Assembly (NCBI GenBank): GCA_028278455.1
Contig: JANQEH010000164.1
Coordinates: 1-50,271, forward strand
Direction of reading: 5' to 3'
Source of the DNA: a bacterium
GTDB lineage: Bacteria > SM23-31
DNA: 50,271 bases
Shown here: positions 20,984 to 30,252 of the stretch, in pieces
Layout: every line of letters starts with the position of its first letter
Numbering within the stretch: the stretch's first letter is position 1
Translations under genes and position numbers: made by a program
The notes under the pieces: model-generated
What the model was told of the DNA's origin: nothing
What the model saw: only the letters and a program-made list of their open reading frames with translations
Databases searched by the model: none

Positions 20984-21898
20984 TCAGTTGATTTTAGCCC
21001 GCGGATGAGCCTGGTCGTATGCAGATGTCAGCTTTTCAATTGATACATGTGTATATATCTGTGTAGTGGAGAGATTCTTATGTCCGAGCAGTTCCTGAAC
21101 CGCTTTCAGGTCCGCGCCGTTATCGAGCAGGTGCGTTGCGAAAGAGTGTCTCAGGAGATGAGGATGAACACCGATCCCTTCACCAATGCTGTTCAGTCGG
21201 TCCGCTACAATCCGCTGGACAGTTCTCGGATTTATTCGATTATTCCTGTTTCCCGTAAAGAGAGGTTCATTCGAGCTATGAGACCTTTTTCGAAGGCTGA
21301 TGTATTGCTTTATCGATTCCATGCAGATACTCCCTGCCGGTATTATTCTGTCTTTTCCACCCTTACCGGAAACTTTCACAGTTCCGGAATCGAAATTGAT
21401 GTCCCTTATATTAAGCCCGACAAGTTCTCTTAACCGGATACCTGTTGCATAAAACAGCTGCAACAGTGTAATATCTCTCATTGATCTCAAGTCATAGACT
21501 TTTTCTCCTTTATTGGAAAAACCGGTTTTAAGCAGCGCATCCTTCAGCTGATCTTCAGCCAGAAAATCCGGAAGCCCCTTTTTCTTTTTGGGATTTGGTA
21601 TCCTGCTCAGAGGATCGATCTTTACAGATCCTTCCCTGACCAGATATTTATAGAAGCTTCTGAGGCAGGATAATTTCCTGCTAAGTGTGTTGTTCGAGTA
21701 TTCTTTATTATAAAGATAATCCAGAAATCCTTTAAGATGTGTAACTGATATCTCACAGATATTTTTGTCCGGCAGATATTTTCTGAACTGTTCGAGGTCT
21801 CTTGAATAAGAATCGATAGTGAATTCAGAATAGCCTCTTTCTTTTTGAAGGTAGTTTACAAATTCAGAAATTTTGACAGACAGAGACACTTCACTCAC
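20984..21898 (-). CDS. xerC: Tyrosine recombinase XerC/XerD type
   Basis: A 304-residue site-specific recombinase. The N-terminal SAM-like core-binding domain occupies residues 5-90. The catalytic domain contains the full active site: Arg155 in ATGIRLREL, Lys179 in GKGGKDR, His247 and Arg250 in HPHLLRHSFA, His273 in LLGHKN and the nucleophile Tyr282 in TTQIYTH. Normal length and position among housekeeping genes favour the chromosome-dimer-resolution enzyme over a phage integrase; whether it is XerC or XerD cannot be settled. The GTG start has AGGGG 8 bp upstream. No dif site was identified in the window. Confidence 0.88.
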   Translation of the reverse strand: MSEVSLSVKISEFVNYLQKERGYSEFTIDSYSRDLEQFRKYLPDKNICEISVTHLKGFLDYLYNKEYSNNTLSRKLSCLRSFYKYLVREGSVKIDPLSRIPNPKKKKGLPDFLAEDQLKDALLKTGFSNKGEKVYDLRSMRDITLLQLFYATGIRLRELVGLNIRDINFDSGTVKVSGKGGKDRIIPAGSICMESIKQYISLRKRSHSSNEPLFTGNRNNRINPRTVQRIVADRLNSIGEGIGVHPHLLRHSFATHLLDNGADLKAVQELLGHKNLSTTQIYTHVSIEKLTSAYDQAHPRAKIN

Positions 21899-22162
21899 GT
21901 TCTTACCCCTGTAAAGTAAAAAAAATACTAAATTAAAAGGTACAGATGTAATATGGAAAATTGTGCAATTCGTGTGCCAGTAAAGCGGATATGATCATTA
22001 TAAAGATTTCTATGTTAGTTTTAACTTGTTGTTTTTTAACAACAAAGCCGAACGATCTACTTCAACTACAGTTCTAAGATCAGTAGATACCCTTATAATC
22101 TTTCACATAAAATAGTTGAAAATTGTTCCCATTCCAACAAAAAAACGAAAATTTATTCAACA

Positions 22163-22552
22163 TTAATTGAGTCTCTCAATTTTACCATCTTTCGTAACAC
22201 CAAAGAAGCTTTGAGATTTGGATTCCTTTACTGCCCGTACAATATCCGGAAATATTTTTATCATTTTTGAAGATATTAAATATTTGTTTTGGTTCATCCA
22301 ACCTTTTTTGAGAAAGAAAGTTGTTTTACCGGATTTGGACAAGGCCTTTCTTTGTGCTGGATTTTTACCAATCTTATAATCACCTGTGATGACAACACAA
22401 TCCCATTTTCTGATTTTTGATAGCCAATCAATATCTGGTGTACTTTCTCTGAATCGATCTCTAAGGTGAATTACTTCATGTTCAGGTTCAACCAAGATAT
22501 GAAGTGCTTTAGCAATCTTATATGAGATGTTATTATCAAATAGAAATGTCAT
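22163..22552 (-). CDS. PIN-like toxin, DUF5615/VapC45 type
   Basis: A 129-residue protein starting MTFLFDNNISYKIAKAL, which has the DxN-type first acidic residue of PIN-like (Mut7-C/DUF5615) nucleases. IHLRDRF, TPDIDWLSKI and CVVITGDYKIGKNPAQRKAL supply further conserved acidic and basic residues. PIN-like proteins of this group are ribonuclease toxins or presumed toxins. Its ATG overlaps the stop of the upstream DUF433 gene in an ATGA junction, a common toxin-antitoxin arrangement. RNA target and activity are inferred. Confidence 0.78.
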   Translation of the reverse strand: MTFLFDNNISYKIAKALHILVEPEHEVIHLRDRFRESTPDIDWLSKIRKWDCVVITGDYKIGKNPAQRKALSKSGKTTFFLKKGWMNQNKYLISSKMIKIFPDIVRAVKESKSQSFFGVTKDGKIERLN

Positions 22553-23226
22553 GCAACCAGTTTTTGTTCATATTCAACAGCATCTTTTACAGATTCAATA
22601 GATGTACCATACCAATCTGCTACTATTTCATATGATTGATTCGCTATATGTGCGCTAGCTAGAATATCAGTGAGAATTCCCTCTTTATTTACAATAGGTT
22701 GTCCAAAATTACGAGTTGGATCAAGGACAACTTGCTTTTCCCTTGATAGTGGCCACCATCGAACAAGGATGTCGTCTTCAAATTCAAGCTGTTTCAGAAA
22801 AGGATTTACTATTTCATTAAAAACAATCTGTTGTTTTCTAATCTCTTCTAATACCCTATAGCCGTGCTCATCTTTTGCCTCAACAAATATCTTCTTACCA
22901 TCTGTATAAAACTGTCTGTTACTGAATGGGTGTTTCATGTCCATTTCTTTTTGAGCATAGTCTAAGGCTTGCCGAATAGAAGACAGACTTATTCCAGCGC
23001 ATTTAAATGCACCAACAACCTTAAGTTCAATTAAGTCGTTAAAACTTAAGCACATTACGTTGTCGATTTCTCCAAACTCAGGTGTCCACAATTTTTGACT
23101 TTGTTTGATTTTTCCGTTGTAGCGGTATGAATAACCCTTTAACCATCTTCTGATATTTTTTGAACTCAAACCAGTAATCCTGTGAACATCAGGAATTGTG
23201 TAGACTCCTTTACCCAAAATTTCCAT
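22549..23226 (-). CDS. DUF433-family antitoxin with N-terminal MerR-like helix-turn-helix
   Basis: About 225 residues. The N-terminus (EILGKGVYTIPDVHRITGLSSKNIRRWLKGY, seen as VYTIPDVHRITGLS and NIRRWLKGY) is a MerR-like winged helix. The C-terminus, with GQPIVNKEGILTDIL and SYEIVADWYGTSIESVKDAVEYEQ, is a DUF433 domain that probably neutralises the PIN-like toxin. ATG 23226 is chosen because AGGGTG lies just upstream; a GTG at 23235 is in frame. A 13-bp palindrome overlapping the leader is a candidate autoregulatory operator. The pair sits between topA and xerC and interrupts an otherwise housekeeping run, suggesting insertion. Confidence 0.82.
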   Translation of the reverse strand: MEILGKGVYTIPDVHRITGLSSKNIRRWLKGYSYRYNGKIKQSQKLWTPEFGEIDNVMCLSFNDLIELKVVGAFKCAGISLSSIRQALDYAQKEMDMKHPFSNRQFYTDGKKIFVEAKDEHGYRVLEEIRKQQIVFNEIVNPFLKQLEFEDDILVRWWPLSREKQVVLDPTRNFGQPIVNKEGILTDILASAHIANQSYEIVADWYGTSIESVKDAVEYEQKLVA

Positions 23227-23238
23227 AATTATCACCCT

Positions 23239-23251
23239 ACCTTACTAAGGT
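23239..23251. promoter_or_regulatory. Operator-like palindrome upstream of the toxin-antitoxin pair
   Basis: ACCTTA-C-TAAGGT is a perfect inverted repeat with 6-bp arms, 12 bp upstream of the antitoxin ATG. A repressor bound here would block both promoter clearance and the ribosome-binding region. Confidence 0.5.
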
Positions 23252-23386
23252 TAGAGTAAAATAAAAAACTTGTTATTATTTTCAAAGTAATAATTAAATT
23301 TAAAACCATTTTTATAATATAAACTATAATGGGCACAACTTTGTTTCATTGGAAAAAACAATCCAGCTTAATTTTTCTTTTCTAGA

Positions 23387-25543
23387 TCAATCCTTTTTAT
23401 CTTTCTCTATAGGTTTAACGTTTTTACATTTCGGGAAGCCTGAACATGCGTAGAATTTTCCTCTTCTCCCTGTTCTTATCACCATTTCACTTCCGCATTT
23501 TTCGCATTTAAATCCTGCCGGTTCCGGTTCTGCGTTCTTCTTACCGTCGAGCGGAACTATATTCCTGCATTTCGGATAGTTTGCACAGCCCCAGAATTTC
23601 CCCCTCTTGCTGGATCTCTGTACCATATCCCCACCACATTTTTCGCACTTGAAATCCGCAATTTCGGGTTTGGAGTTATTATTTTCAATGCTCATCGTAT
23701 TCCTGCATTTCGGAAATGCCGAACAGGCGTAGAACTTTCCGGATTTGCTCCATTTGATCAGCATTTCGCTTCCGCATTTTTCGCAGTTCATCCCGGCTTT
23801 TTCTTCGATCTGCTTCTTGATGTCTTTTGCTTCTTCAAGGGCTTTTTCCAGAAGAACATTGAATGGCCGGTAGAAATCACCGACAACCTGGGTGTATTTT
23901 TTGTTACCAGCTTCTATCTGATCCAGCTCATTTTCCATGCTTGCTGTGAACTCAACGTTGAAAATGTCAGGAAAACGCGAAATGACGATTCTGTTGACAA
24001 TTTCACCAAGTTCTGTAGGGCTCAGAGTCTTCTTTTCACGCTTTATATATGTTCTGGAAACAAGCGTATATATTATCTGTGCATATGTGGAAGGCCTGCC
24101 AATTCCGAGTAGATCGAGTTCTTTTACAAGAGAGCTGTCCGTAAAACGAGCAGGCGGCTTCGTGAAGTGCTGATCTTTCTTTATATCCTTCAGGAAGAGT
24201 TCCATATTCTCTTTCAAACCCGGAGGGATCTTCGTGAAATCTTCGCCATTGCCGTTCTCTCCGGTTTCTCCATCCTGCCAGACTTTCAAGTACCCTGGGA
24301 AGACCTGTTCGGATCCTGCTGCCTGGAATCCATATTCACCTGCAATGATCTTTACGGTTGTCTGATTGAAAACAGCGTTTGTCATCTGGCTCGAAGCAGT
24401 CCTGTTCCAGATGAGGTTATACAGCCTGTACTGCTCATTTGTCAGGAACTGCCTGATACTGTCCGGTGATCTGTCAATATATACCGGCCGTATGCATTCA
24501 TGGGCATCCTGGATCTTGCTTTTCTTTTTTGTCTTGAATGTTCTCGGTTTTGCGGGAAGATATTCATCACCGTATTTATTCTGGATGAAATTTCTCAGTG
24601 CTGCAAGTGCCTCGTTGCTTATGCGGAAAGAATCTGTACGCATATATGTTATAAGGCTCATGCTGCCTTCGCTGCCAAGCTCGATGCCTTCATACAGCTG
24701 CTGGGCGATCATCATGGTTTTTCCCGGTGGGAATCCCAGTTTGTTTGATGCGTCCTGCTGGAGAGTGCTTGTGATGAACGGAGGCTGGGGATTACGGTTA
24801 ACTTTCTTTTTTTCCAGCGAATCGAGTATGAACTTTTCATCTTTGAATTCACTCACAGCCTTATTTACTGACTCCTCGTCCGGGAGCTCGATCTTTTTAC
24901 CTTTGAACCTTGCTAATTTTGCTTCGATGGAATTTTCATTTGCCGCATCGAGCAGGACTTCGATAGTCCAGTATTCTTCCGGTTTGAAATCGCGGTGCTC
25001 CTTCTCTCTTTCACAGATCATCTTCAGCGCGACAGACTGGACTCTTCCAGCTGAAAGGCTTCCCTTGTACAGGGTTTTCCAGAGGAGGGGGCTGACCTTG
25101 TACCCTACGAGCCTGTCGAGTACTCTTCTTGCCTGCTGGGCATCGACCTTTTTATCGTCGATCTCCAGGGGATTATTGATGGCGTTCAGAACAGCTGTTT
25201 CGGATATTTCATTGAACAAAGCCCTGTAAACGGTCTTGTTTTTGCCGGAGACTTCTTTGGAGATATGCCACGCGATTGCCTCACCCTCCCGGTCGGGGTC
25301 GGTCGCGATATATATGTTTTCGCTTTTCGAGGCTTCCTTTTTCAGCTCGTTTATGGTTTTCTTCTGTTTGGGGATCGATATATAGTCCGGGACGAATCCT
25401 TTTTCAATATCTATTCCAAGTTCTTTTTCGGGAAGGTCTCTTATATGTCCAACAGATGCTTTTACGGTGAAATCCTTACCGAGGAATTTGTTTATCGTTT
25501 TAGCTTTCGACGGGGACTCTACAATAACAAGTGACTTTTTCAC
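23387..25543 (-). CDS. topA: DNA topoisomerase I (type IA)
   Basis: A 718-residue enzyme that relaxes negative supercoils. The TOPRIM domain starts at residue 3 (SLVIVESPSKAKTINKFLG) and includes YIATDPDREGEAIAWHI. The catalytic tyrosine lies in LITYMRTDSFRIS near residue 306. The C-terminal 130 residues hold three four-cysteine zinc-ribbon repeats, each of the form CEKCGxxMxxxxxxxGxFxxCxxxPKC. The start is a GTG at 25543. Downstream on the same strand lie the toxin-antitoxin pair and xerC. Confidence 0.96.
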   Translation of the reverse strand: MKKSLVIVESPSKAKTINKFLGKDFTVKASVGHIRDLPEKELGIDIEKGFVPDYISIPKQKKTINELKKEASKSENIYIATDPDREGEAIAWHISKEVSGKNKTVYRALFNEISETAVLNAINNPLEIDDKKVDAQQARRVLDRLVGYKVSPLLWKTLYKGSLSAGRVQSVALKMICEREKEHRDFKPEEYWTIEVLLDAANENSIEAKLARFKGKKIELPDEESVNKAVSEFKDEKFILDSLEKKKVNRNPQPPFITSTLQQDASNKLGFPPGKTMMIAQQLYEGIELGSEGSMSLITYMRTDSFRISNEALAALRNFIQNKYGDEYLPAKPRTFKTKKKSKIQDAHECIRPVYIDRSPDSIRQFLTNEQYRLYNLIWNRTASSQMTNAVFNQTTVKIIAGEYGFQAAGSEQVFPGYLKVWQDGETGENGNGEDFTKIPPGLKENMELFLKDIKKDQHFTKPPARFTDSSLVKELDLLGIGRPSTYAQIIYTLVSRTYIKREKKTLSPTELGEIVNRIVISRFPDIFNVEFTASMENELDQIEAGNKKYTQVVGDFYRPFNVLLEKALEEAKDIKKQIEEKAGMNCEKCGSEMLIKWSKSGKFYACSAFPKCRNTMSIENNNSKPEIADFKCEKCGGDMVQRSSKRGKFWGCANYPKCRNIVPLDGKKNAEPEPAGFKCEKCGSEMVIRTGRRGKFYACSGFPKCKNVKPIEKDKKD

Positions 25544-25625
25544 AGTGGGATCTTTTAGTAATTAATGATTAAATTATTATAAAACTTTTCTCTTGCTTCA
25601 CCTGAATCACAAATTAAAACTTAGC

Positions 25626-25687
25626 GTTGAGATTTCTCGACTTGCCCCTTTCTGTAGTGCAGAATCGGGGTTCCGCTCGAAATGACA
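25626..25687. repeat. Dispersed GAGATTTCTCG...CTCGAAATGACA repeat, long copy
   Basis: Same left end (GTTGAGATTTCTCGACTTGCC) and right end (CCGCTCGAAATGACA) as the copies at 4495 and 9338, with about 30 inserted bases containing GCCCC and GGGG arms. It sits in the 253-bp gap between recA and topA. Confidence 0.6.
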
Positions 25688-25796
25688 AAACAAATATAGC
25701 TATACAAACAAGCGATTCTACTTTTTTATTGGACAAAATATACCGTTTCAAACACCTAAAGACATTTGAACGGATTTTTATCCAAATATGTTACAA

Positions 25797-26819
25797 TTAT
25801 TTTTTATCAGTTTCTTCGGAAAAACCGAGCGATTCCTTTACTTTTACCTTGATAGAATCGTAAATATCCTGATTTTCGACAAGATATTTTTTTACATTCT
25901 CTCTTCCCTGTCCAAGCCTTTCTTCACCGAATGAGAACCACGTACCGGAACGTTCCAGGATATTATGTTCAAGGGCAATATCAATGATCTCGCCTTCCTG
26001 AGAAATTCCTCTGCCATAAATAATATCAAATTCAGTGTCCTTGAAAGGAGGGGCAACCTTGTTCTTTACGATCTTTACTCTTGTCCTGTTCCCGATTATA
26101 TCTGAACCTTCTTTTATCGATGCTATTCTCCGGATGTCCATTCTGATAGAGGAATAGAATTTGAGGGCTCTTCCGCCGGGTGTAGTCTCAGGATTTCCGA
26201 ACATTACACCGATCTTTTCCCTTACCTGGTTGATAAAAACTGCCACTGACCTCGATTTATTGATGACTCCGGCAAGTTTTCTTAGTGCCTGTGACATCAG
26301 CCTTGCCTGCAGCCCCATATGCGAATCGCCCATTTCACCTTCAATCTCCGCTCTTGGAACAAGAGCAGCCACGGAATCGATAACCACCATATCAATGGCG
26401 CCGCTTCTGATCAATGTCTCAGCGATCTCGAGCGCCTGCTCCCCATGATCGGGCTGTGATACAAGCAGGTTATCAATATCCACACCAAGGTTTTTTGCAT
26501 AAGAAGCGTCGAGCGCATGTTCGGCGTCGATGAATACGACATTTCCGCCGAGTTTCTGAGCTTCCGCTATGAAATGGAGACTCATAGTTGTTTTTCCCGA
26601 GGCTTCCGGGCCGTAAATCTCGATCATTCTGCCTCTTGGTAATCCCCCGATGCCGAGAGCAGCATCAAGTCCCATAGATCCGGTCGGGATGGCGTCTAAA
26701 TCCATTCCGACAGCAACCTCGCCAAGTTTCATTATTGAGCCCTTGCCGAATTGTTTGTCGATCTGGCTTAATGCAACTTCCAGAGATTTGTCATTCTTTG
26801 CAGTATCATCACTTCCCAT
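25797..26819 (-). CDS. recA: Recombinase RecA
   Basis: A 340-residue recombinase that forms filaments on single-stranded DNA for strand exchange and for SOS signalling. The Walker [10 protein letters not shown], Walker B region [15 protein letters not shown], the MAW-like loop segment [22 protein letters not shown] (visible as [11 protein letters not shown]) and the L2 region [15 protein letters not shown] are all present. Length and the acidic tail are normal. thpR lies 197 bp upstream. No recX is adjacent, and I did not find a recognisable LexA box in the short upstream gap. Confidence 0.97.
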   Translation of the reverse strand: MGSDDTAKNDKSLEVALSQIDKQFGKGSIMKLGEVAVGMDLDAIPTGSMGLDAALGIGGLPRGRMIEIYGPEASGKTTMSLHFIAEAQKLGGNVVFIDAEHALDASYAKNLGVDIDNLLVSQPDHGEQALEIAETLIRSGAIDMVVIDSVAALVPRAEIEGEMGDSHMGLQARLMSQALRKLAGVINKSRSVAVFINQVREKIGVMFGNPETTPGGRALKFYSSIRMDIRRIASIKEGSDIIGNRTRVKIVKNKVAPPFKDTEFDIIYGRGISQEGEIIDIALEHNILERSGTWFSFGEERLGQGRENVKKYLVENQDIYDSIKVKVKESLGFSEETDKK

Positions 26820-27016
26820 GATAATTCCCTTTAATTGGTTAATGTCGATAATTTAATTAGAATAAATTCATGTATGAAATATGTTATCAATAATCCTGTA
26901 ATTCCCCTTTAAAACCGGTTTTTGACCAAAAATCAGATTAAATAATAGTAAAAAGATTTGTATAAATCTATATAAAAATGAAAATATTGGCGGGTGGATC
27001 AAAAATGAGGTTGATG

Positions 27017-27574
27017 TTATCGGAGGGAATGATATGCGAGAGAAGAGTATTCTGCGCCGGATGGTTTCAGCACGCTTTTCATAAGGTGAATCCGGTCTAC
27101 ATGGAAACTGAGCGGGCTGAGAACTTCACTTTCAATGTTTTCCTTCAATCCGGAAACCGGGCTGCCCTTTTTTGCCCTGCCGATAGTGATATGCGGCTTG
27201 AACGGGCGCTTCTCCCTTGCTATTCCCAGAGGCTCCAGCCGATCCTCGAGATCGGAAGCCAGTCTACTGAGCTGCTTCTGTCCGGAAGTTATACCGATCC
27301 AGTAGATCCGGGGTCGCTTGATGTTTGGAAACACCCCAGCTCCGGAAATCTCGAGATCGAACGATCCGAGATACGGCGGCTGATCCATAACATTCTTTAT
27401 GATCCTGTCAACAAGCTCCTCTCTGATCTCGCCAATGAATTTCAGAGTGATATGGATGTTTTCGGGCTTAGTCCACCTGATACTGTTTATCATTCCGGAC
27501 ATACTTTCCTGATAACCGGCTATGGCCTGCCTGATGTTTTCAGGTATTGATATTGAAATGAATGTGCGTATCAT
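27017..27574 (-). CDS. thpR: RNA 2',3'-cyclic phosphodiesterase (2H family)
   Basis: A 185-residue protein of the 2H phosphoesterase family. The two signature motifs are HITLKFIG (His41) and HITIGRAK (His128), which together form the active site that opens 2',3'-cyclic phosphates. Length is normal. It lies directly downstream of cinA (22 bp) and upstream of recA, the same pgsA-cinA-thpR-recA order found in many bacteria. It is also described as LigT or 2'-5' RNA ligase in older annotation. Confidence 0.92.
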   Translation of the reverse strand: MIRTFISISIPENIRQAIAGYQESMSGMINSIRWTKPENIHITLKFIGEIREELVDRIIKNVMDQPPYLGSFDLEISGAGVFPNIKRPRIYWIGITSGQKQLSRLASDLEDRLEPLGIAREKRPFKPHITIGRAKKGSPVSGLKENIESEVLSPLSFHVDRIHLMKSVLKPSGAEYSSLAYHSLR

Positions 27575-27596
27575 GTCAGAGGTTATTTTTTTTGAA

Positions 27597-28892
27597 TTAA
27601 TAAAGATCCTTGTCCAGAAGGCGGAGTCTTATCATATTAAGTGTGAAATATGCCGATCTCAGTTTTATTCTCTGTCTTTCGAGGCCATATCTCTGCATGA
27701 GTTTCTTTACGATAGTACCGTGCTTATCGGAGAGCCCCATATAGACGAGTCCGACCGGTTTGTCGGGTGTTCCCCCGGTAGGGCCGGCAACGCCTGTGAC
27801 TGATAGGGCTATATCACTATTGCTTCTTTCTCTTGCGCCATCAGCCATCTGCACAGCGGTTTCCTCGCTTACAGCCCCGTGTTTCAGGATGATTTCGGGA
27901 TCAACACCCAGAAGGCTCATTTTGGCATCATTGCTGTAAGTTACATATCCCTGCATAAAATATGCAGAGCTCCCTGAAACCGATGTTATCCTGTCACCGA
28001 GCAGCCCTCCCGTGCATGATTCCGCAGTAGATACAGTTAGATTCTTTTCCAACAGAAGGTTTCCGACAACACCTTCCAAAGTATCTGTGTCATAACCATA
28101 TATTTTGTCGGGGATTATGTTTGAGATCCCTTCTACGAGCTTATTGATATTTTCTTTCATACAAATTTCGCTCTCTCCAAATGCGGTAAGCCTGATATCA
28201 ACAAGCGAATCTTTAGGAAGATAGGCAATCTCAATATCGCCGGTATCATCCAGGACGGGTTTTATAGTGTCTGCTAGCTTGGACTCGCCGATCCCTACAA
28301 CCCTAATTGTGCGAGAGAACACAGATTCATTTGTATCGATGTTTTCCTTCAGGTATGGGATAACCGAGTCGGTCATGATCCCTTTTAATTCCATGGGTAC
28401 ACCGGGAAGCAGAAAAGCACGAATCCCTTTCGATTCTACGAATATGCACGGTGCAGAACCTCTTGGATTGGGGAATACTTCTGATCCTTCGGGCCTCATA
28501 GCTTGAGAGAGATTATTCTCCGGCATCTTGGAATACCCGGCATTCCTGAATTTTCTCTCAAGGATCTTCAGCTGATCATTGTCAAGGATTAGCTTTCGGC
28601 CGAAGAACTCTGCGACAGATTCGCGGGTGATATCATCAGTTGTCGGCCCCAGCCCTCCAGAAGTAATGATTATCGGAGCGAGTTTCGCCGCCTCTTCAAG
28701 AGCAGAGTGTATAGCTTCCTTATCATCCGGTACTGCGATAATGCGAATTGTTCTTACGCCAATTCTGAAAAGCTCATTAGCAATATAATTTGAATTAGTG
28801 TCAATGTTCTTTCCGGAAACGATCTCGTTCCCGGTCATAATCAGAACAGCAGTGTTTTGTTTTATATCATCCATAATATTATCTGACAGCAT
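27597..28892 (-). CDS. cinA: CinA-family protein, nicotinamide-nucleotide amidohydrolase with N-terminal MoCF domain
   Basis: A 431-residue two-domain protein. The N-terminal molybdopterin-binding-like (COG1058) domain shows TGNEIVSGKNIDTNS and ITSGGLGPTTDDITRE. The C-terminal PncC-type domain shows VSTAESCTGGLLGDRIT, the nucleophile-containing motif of NMN deamidases, followed by VTGVAGPTGG. The full-length form probably salvages NMN in pyridine-nucleotide metabolism. The assigned ATG lies 31 bp inside the pgpA 3' end; an internal ATG at 28874 is equally possible and would also overlap. Confidence 0.93.
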   Translation of the reverse strand: MLSDNIMDDIKQNTAVLIMTGNEIVSGKNIDTNSNYIANELFRIGVRTIRIIAVPDDKEAIHSALEEAAKLAPIIITSGGLGPTTDDITRESVAEFFGRKLILDNDQLKILERKFRNAGYSKMPENNLSQAMRPEGSEVFPNPRGSAPCIFVESKGIRAFLLPGVPMELKGIMTDSVIPYLKENIDTNESVFSRTIRVVGIGESKLADTIKPVLDDTGDIEIAYLPKDSLVDIRLTAFGESEICMKENINKLVEGISNIIPDKIYGYDTDTLEGVVGNLLLEKNLTVSTAESCTGGLLGDRITSVSGSSAYFMQGYVTYSNDAKMSLLGVDPEIILKHGAVSEETAVQMADGARERSNSDIALSVTGVAGPTGGTPDKPVGLVYMGLSDKHGTIVKKLMQRYGLERQRIKLRSAYFTLNMIRLRLLDKDLY

Positions 28893-29326
28893 AAGTTTGA
28901 ATATATTCCTGCAACAATATCATCTGCCATGACACCAATACCTCCCGGCAGAAATTCAAGGCTTCTTATCGGGGGAGGTTTGAAGATATCGAAAATTCTG
29001 AAAAGGACAAATGCAAGCAGCCATACCGGTATTGTTTTTGGCAGGGCAATAAGGGCTATCGCCATTCCAGCGACCTCATCTATGGTGATAACAGATGAGT
29101 CCTTTTCGAGAAACCTGTCAAGATGGTTAGCAGATAGAACACCAAGAAGAATGATCACTACTGTAACAGCGATATGTGCAATAACCGAAATTCCAGGAAT
29201 TAACCAGAGGATCAACAGGCACAGCAGGGAACCTGATGTTCCCGGAGCACCTGGAGTATACCCACTATAAATACCTGATCCGATCAGAAGCCAGAGTGGA
29301 TTTATCTTATTCTCTCTATCGGACAT
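28862..29326 (-). CDS. pgpA: Phosphatidylglycerophosphatase A
   Basis: A 154-residue membrane enzyme that dephosphorylates phosphatidylglycerophosphate to phosphatidylglycerol. Family motifs are SGYTPGAPGTSGSL near residue 20, VITIDEVAGMAIAL near residue 79, FRIFDIFKPPPIR near residue 109 and GGIGVMADDIVAG near residue 127. Three to four membrane helices are visible. It lies 66 bp downstream of pgsA, which makes its substrate, so the two consecutive pathway steps are cotranscribed. Confidence 0.92.
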   Translation of the reverse strand: MSDRENKINPLWLLIGSGIYSGYTPGAPGTSGSLLCLLILWLIPGISVIAHIAVTVVIILLGVLSANHLDRFLEKDSSVITIDEVAGMAIALIALPKTIPVWLLAFVLFRIFDIFKPPPIRSLEFLPGGIGVMADDIVAGIYSNLCCQIILWMI

Positions 29327-29392
29327 TAGACGAATTCCGGGGAAAGATACGAATGATAGGAAAATGAAAAATCTTGGCCGTCGTGCCTGCTT

Positions 29393-30106
29393 TTACTTCT
29401 TTCTGCCATTTTTTCCGGTATGGTCGGTTGGATTCTGACCGTTTTTTTCGTTATTGTTATCAGGTTTTGGATCCAGGATCATTGATACAGGGGAGATGAT
29501 GAATTTCAGCGCAGCCAGCATCATATCCGCGACTGGGCTGCTGTTCTGAAATAGATAAATAACACCGGTTATCACGGTAAATACTGCTACTAACTGTGTA
29601 AACCTGAAAATGAATTCCGGGAAGAATCCCAGTGTGGTTGACATTGTATCCGGGCTAAGCACCTGTCCGAGGTTGACATAAATGAACAGTATGTATACAA
29701 GTCCCATTTGTGAGAAAGTTTTCCATTTTGCCAGTTTGTTCGCAGCGATCGGTTTATCATACATCATCATGTATGCCCTGAGAATTGTGATGATAATATC
29801 CCTGCCCGCAATTATCACAACATAAAATAGCGGTATCAGATCCAGTAGGACAAAACTGAAAAACATTGACAAGACGAGTACTTTATCTGCCAGGGGATCG
29901 AATATTTTACCCCAGGATGTAACATAACCGTATTTTCTTGCAACATGTCCATCCCACCAGTCGGTTAGTGATGCAAGGATAAAGACAATCGTAGCCATCT
30001 GTATTGAGGGTGAATCATTCATAAGCAGAAGAAATACGGCAATCGGCGATAACAGGATCCGCAGGAAAGTAAGCTGATTTGGTTCTAATATGGTCGGTAT
30101 AGGCAT
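29393..30106 (-). CDS. pgsA: CDP-diacylglycerol-glycerol-3-phosphate 3-phosphatidyltransferase
   Basis: A 237-residue integral membrane enzyme that transfers the phosphatidyl group of CDP-diacylglycerol to glycerol-3-phosphate. The CDP-alcohol phosphotransferase signature D-G-x2-A-R-x8-G-x3-D-x3-D is present as DGHVARKYGY through GKIFDPLADK. LTFLRILLSPIAVFLL is the typical first helix. The last 35 residues are a polar, Asn/Lys-rich cytoplasmic tail. It is the first gene of the pgsA-pgpA-cinA-thpR run, behind a leader that includes a promoter and an apparent terminator. Confidence 0.93.
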   Translation of the reverse strand: MPIPTILEPNQLTFLRILLSPIAVFLLLMNDSPSIQMATIVFILASLTDWWDGHVARKYGYVTSWGKIFDPLADKVLVLSMFFSFVLLDLIPLFYVVIIAGRDIIITILRAYMMMYDKPIAANKLAKWKTFSQMGLVYILFIYVNLGQVLSPDTMSTTLGFFPEFIFRFTQLVAVFTVITGVIYLFQNSSPVADMMLAALKFIISPVSMILDPKPDNNNEKNGQNPTDHTGKNGRKK

Positions 30107-30190
30107 TTTATACTCTATATACAGAATATGGCATAATGAGTTGTACCGTAATTATGAAAACTTTATAACTGCGGATCAGGCGGGAACGTT

Positions 30191-30217
30191 TAAAAAAATA
30201 GCGGGAAATCCCGCTAT
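30191..30217 (-). terminator. Minus-strand hairpin with U tract in the pgsA leader
   Basis: ATAGCGGG (30198-30205) and CCCGCTAT (30210-30217) form a perfect 8-bp stem with a 4-nt loop. On the minus strand the stem is followed by about seven T residues (30192-30198 complement). It lies about 85 bp upstream of the pgsA start, downstream of the promoter at 30253-30280, so it could be an attenuator or the end of a small RNA. Confidence 0.65.
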
Positions 30218-30252
30218 ATCAGATACTGCTTTTCCCTTTATAATCATTGAGA

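Noticed and set aside
20984-21898. xerC-like gene as a phage integrase for the element at 39-50 kb
   Set aside because: It is 18 kb away among housekeeping genes and has the size and motifs of a chromosomal Xer recombinase.
22026-22045. TTGTTGTT/AACAACAA hairpin between xerC and the toxin gene
   Set aside because: An AT-only stem without a T tract outside the loop; too weak to call a terminator.
24366-25229. Plus-strand open frame of 287 codons
   Set aside because: Antisense shadow of topA with Ser/Phe/Leu-rich composition.
26820-27016. LexA/SOS box in front of recA
   Set aside because: No clear palindromic SOS operator of a known type was seen in the short upstream gap.
26978-27550. Plus-strand open frame of 190 codons
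   Set aside because: It is antisense to thpR, whose 2H motifs are clear; the frame has no recognisable domain.
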